Source: Deltaproteobacteria bacterium
Lineage (GTDB): Bacteria; Desulfobacterota_B; Binatia; UBA9968
DNA: 6,305 bases
Reading direction: 5' to 3'
Assembly: GCA_030620935.1 (NCBI GenBank)
Contig: JAUXIP010000130.1
Location: 1 to 6,305, forward strand
Positions 6,068 to 6,305 of the stretch are shown piece after piece. The notes beneath the pieces were generated by a model, which had not been told where the DNA came from, ran no database searches, and saw nothing but the letters and a program-made list of their open reading frames with translations. Within the stretch, counting starts at the first letter, position 1. Each line of letters opens with the position of its first letter. The position numbers and the translations under genes were made by a program.

Positions 6068-6098
6068 TCATCGTTATAACGAGGCCCCTTTGCCTTCG
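6055..6098 (-). promoter_or_regulatory. Distal hexaloop hairpin pair (P1 and P2), probable ANTAR antiterminator binding site
   Basis: P1: CGAAGGC (6098-6092), loop AAAGGG, GCCTCG (6085-6080), giving 6 bp with one bulged A. P2: TGAGC (6070-6066), loop AAGGGC, GCTCA (6059-6055), a perfect 5-bp stem that extends by C-G and G-C pairs beyond an A-C mismatch. Both loops are six nt with A at position 1 and G at position 4, the described recognition features of ANTAR-bound RNAs (NasR, EutV, Geobacter nitrogen leaders). P2 uses the same bases (6055-6061) as the 5' arm of terminator 1, so stabilising P2 would prevent termination. No ANTAR protein is encoded in the window. Confidence 0.7.
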
Positions 6099-6110
6099 GT
6101 TAATTTAATA

Positions 6111-6127
6111 AGCAACCTTTATGCCAA
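6111..6127 (-). promoter_or_regulatory. Sigma-54 promoter of the nirA operon
   Basis: The minus strand reads TTGGCATAAAGGTTGCT, a full match to the consensus YTGGCAYR-N4-TTGCW, with GG (6125-6124) and GC (6113-6112) separated by the required 10 nt. The predicted start is near 6100, which is exactly where hairpin P1 begins. RpoN control needs an enhancer-binding protein such as NtrC and would tie the operon to nitrogen limitation. Confidence 0.85.
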
Positions 6128-6172
6128 TTGCGAAATTCTGAAATTACTAGTGTTTTTAAAACCTCATTCTTT

Positions 6173-6186
6173 TATTCAAATGAATA
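6173..6186. promoter_or_regulatory. Palindrome TATTCA-AA-TGAATA upstream of the sigma-54 promoter
   Basis: Perfect 6-bp arms with a 2-nt spacer, centred about 80 nt upstream of the predicted start. It could be a regulator or bending-protein site, but the AT-rich context makes chance possible. Confidence 0.25.
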
Positions 6187-6219
6187 TCGCCTATTCTTTT
6201 AGCAGACCACGCCTAAATA

Positions 6220-6237
6220 GTAAGCATCAAGGCTTAC
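6220..6237. promoter_or_regulatory. Candidate enhancer palindrome GTAAGC-N6-GCTTAC
   Basis: Perfect 6-bp arms separated by 6 nt, centred about 128 nt upstream of the predicted start, the range typical of enhancer sites for sigma-54 activators. It does not match the enteric NtrC consensus, so the regulator is unknown. Confidence 0.35.
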
Positions 6238-6258
6238 CTATATCGACCGATCGACTTG

Positions 6259-6275
6259 AAAAAAGGGACCGTCCC
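6259..6275 (-). terminator. Small palindrome followed by six T (possible terminator or dispersed repeat)
   Basis: On the minus strand GGGACGGTCCC (6275-6265) is followed by TTTTTT (6264-6259). As RNA the hairpin is only 4 bp with a 3-nt loop, so it would terminate weakly. It may close a minus-strand gene lying beyond the right edge. The copy is flanked by TTGAAAA direct repeats (6256-6262 and 6278-6284 on the plus strand). Confidence 0.3.
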
Positions 6276-6305
6276 GATTGAAAATTTGGCTCTGCGGGAA
6301 ACCAA

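Larger units (their letters stand above)
5757..6100 (-). ncRNA. Long attenuator leader of the nirA operon
   Basis: This is the untranslated leader predicted from the sigma-54 promoter, about 344 nt long. In transcription order it contains hairpin P1 (6098-6080), hairpin P2 (6070-6055) overlapping terminator 1 (6061-6029), a long hairpin (5988-5940), a small hairpin GCTTCA-GAGG-TGAAGC (5883-5868), hairpin P1' (5841-5820), a weak hairpin P2' (5813-5800) overlapping terminator 2 (5809-5768), and the nirA ribosome-binding site. Unless both terminators are overridden, transcripts should stop at about 70 or 330 nt. Seen in sequence: the hairpins and T runs. Inferred: the start point, and control by an ANTAR antiterminator responding to nitrate/nitrite or nitrogen status, as for NasR on Klebsiella nasF. 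Confidence 0.7.
6128..6305. other. Upstream control region of the nirA operon
   Basis: AT-rich DNA upstream of the sigma-54 promoter with no gene seen on either strand. It holds two palindromes at distances usual for enhancer-binding proteins and, at the far end, a GGGACCGTCCC palindrome next to an A/T run (listed separately). No sequence close to the enteric NtrC consensus (TGCACC-type arms) was found. Confidence 0.5.

Noticed and set aside
6128..6305. Enteric-type NtrC binding sites upstream of the sigma-54 promoter
   Set aside because: No pair of TGCACC-like arms with proper spacing was found by eye. The dyads present are reported only as candidates for an unknown activator.

Overview
This window carries a complete assimilatory nitrate/nitrite operon on the minus strand, its long regulatory leader, and the first 39 codons of an unrelated exported protein. 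In transcription order (right to left) it holds: an upstream control region (about 6305-6101) with a textbook sigma-54 promoter; a leader of about 344 nt (6100-5757) with two intrinsic terminators in series; nirA, a siroheme nitrite reductase fused to a C-terminal Rieske domain (5756-3903); an NNP-type MFS nitrate/nitrite transporter (3890-2676); narB, a molybdopterin nitrate reductase (2665-515); a short terminator at the narB stop; a non-coding stretch (499-120); and the start of a signal-peptide protein (119-1).

The three enzyme and transport genes are 10-12 nt apart, each with its own Shine-Dalgarno sequence, so they form one transcription unit. The transporter imports nitrate or nitrite, NarB reduces nitrate to nitrite, and NirA reduces nitrite to ammonium. 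No electron-donor gene (ferredoxin, or an FAD/NADH subunit such as NasC) and no regulator gene lies in the window. The gene order resembles nirA-nrtP-narB of some cyanobacteria. The control logic (sigma-54 promoter plus leader antitermination) instead resembles Klebsiella nasF with NasR, or the ANTAR-regulated nitrogen genes of Geobacter.

The most notable part is the leader. Right after the predicted transcription start lie two hairpins with hexanucleotide loops AAAGGG and AAGGGC. Both have A at loop position 1 and G at position 4, the published signature of RNAs bound by ANTAR antiterminators. The second hairpin shares bases with the 5' arm of a terminator, so only one of the two can form. 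A related, partly degenerate copy of the whole module sits about 250 nt downstream, ending in a second, stronger terminator just before the nirA ribosome-binding site. A 14-nt sequence is repeated exactly in the two modules. RNA polymerase would therefore have to pass two gates before nirA.

The organism is a Gram-negative-type bacterium using sigma-54, with GC-rich genes and AT-richer intergenic DNA. Desulfobacterota, Nitrospirota or Methylomirabilota would fit, but the sequence alone does not decide this.
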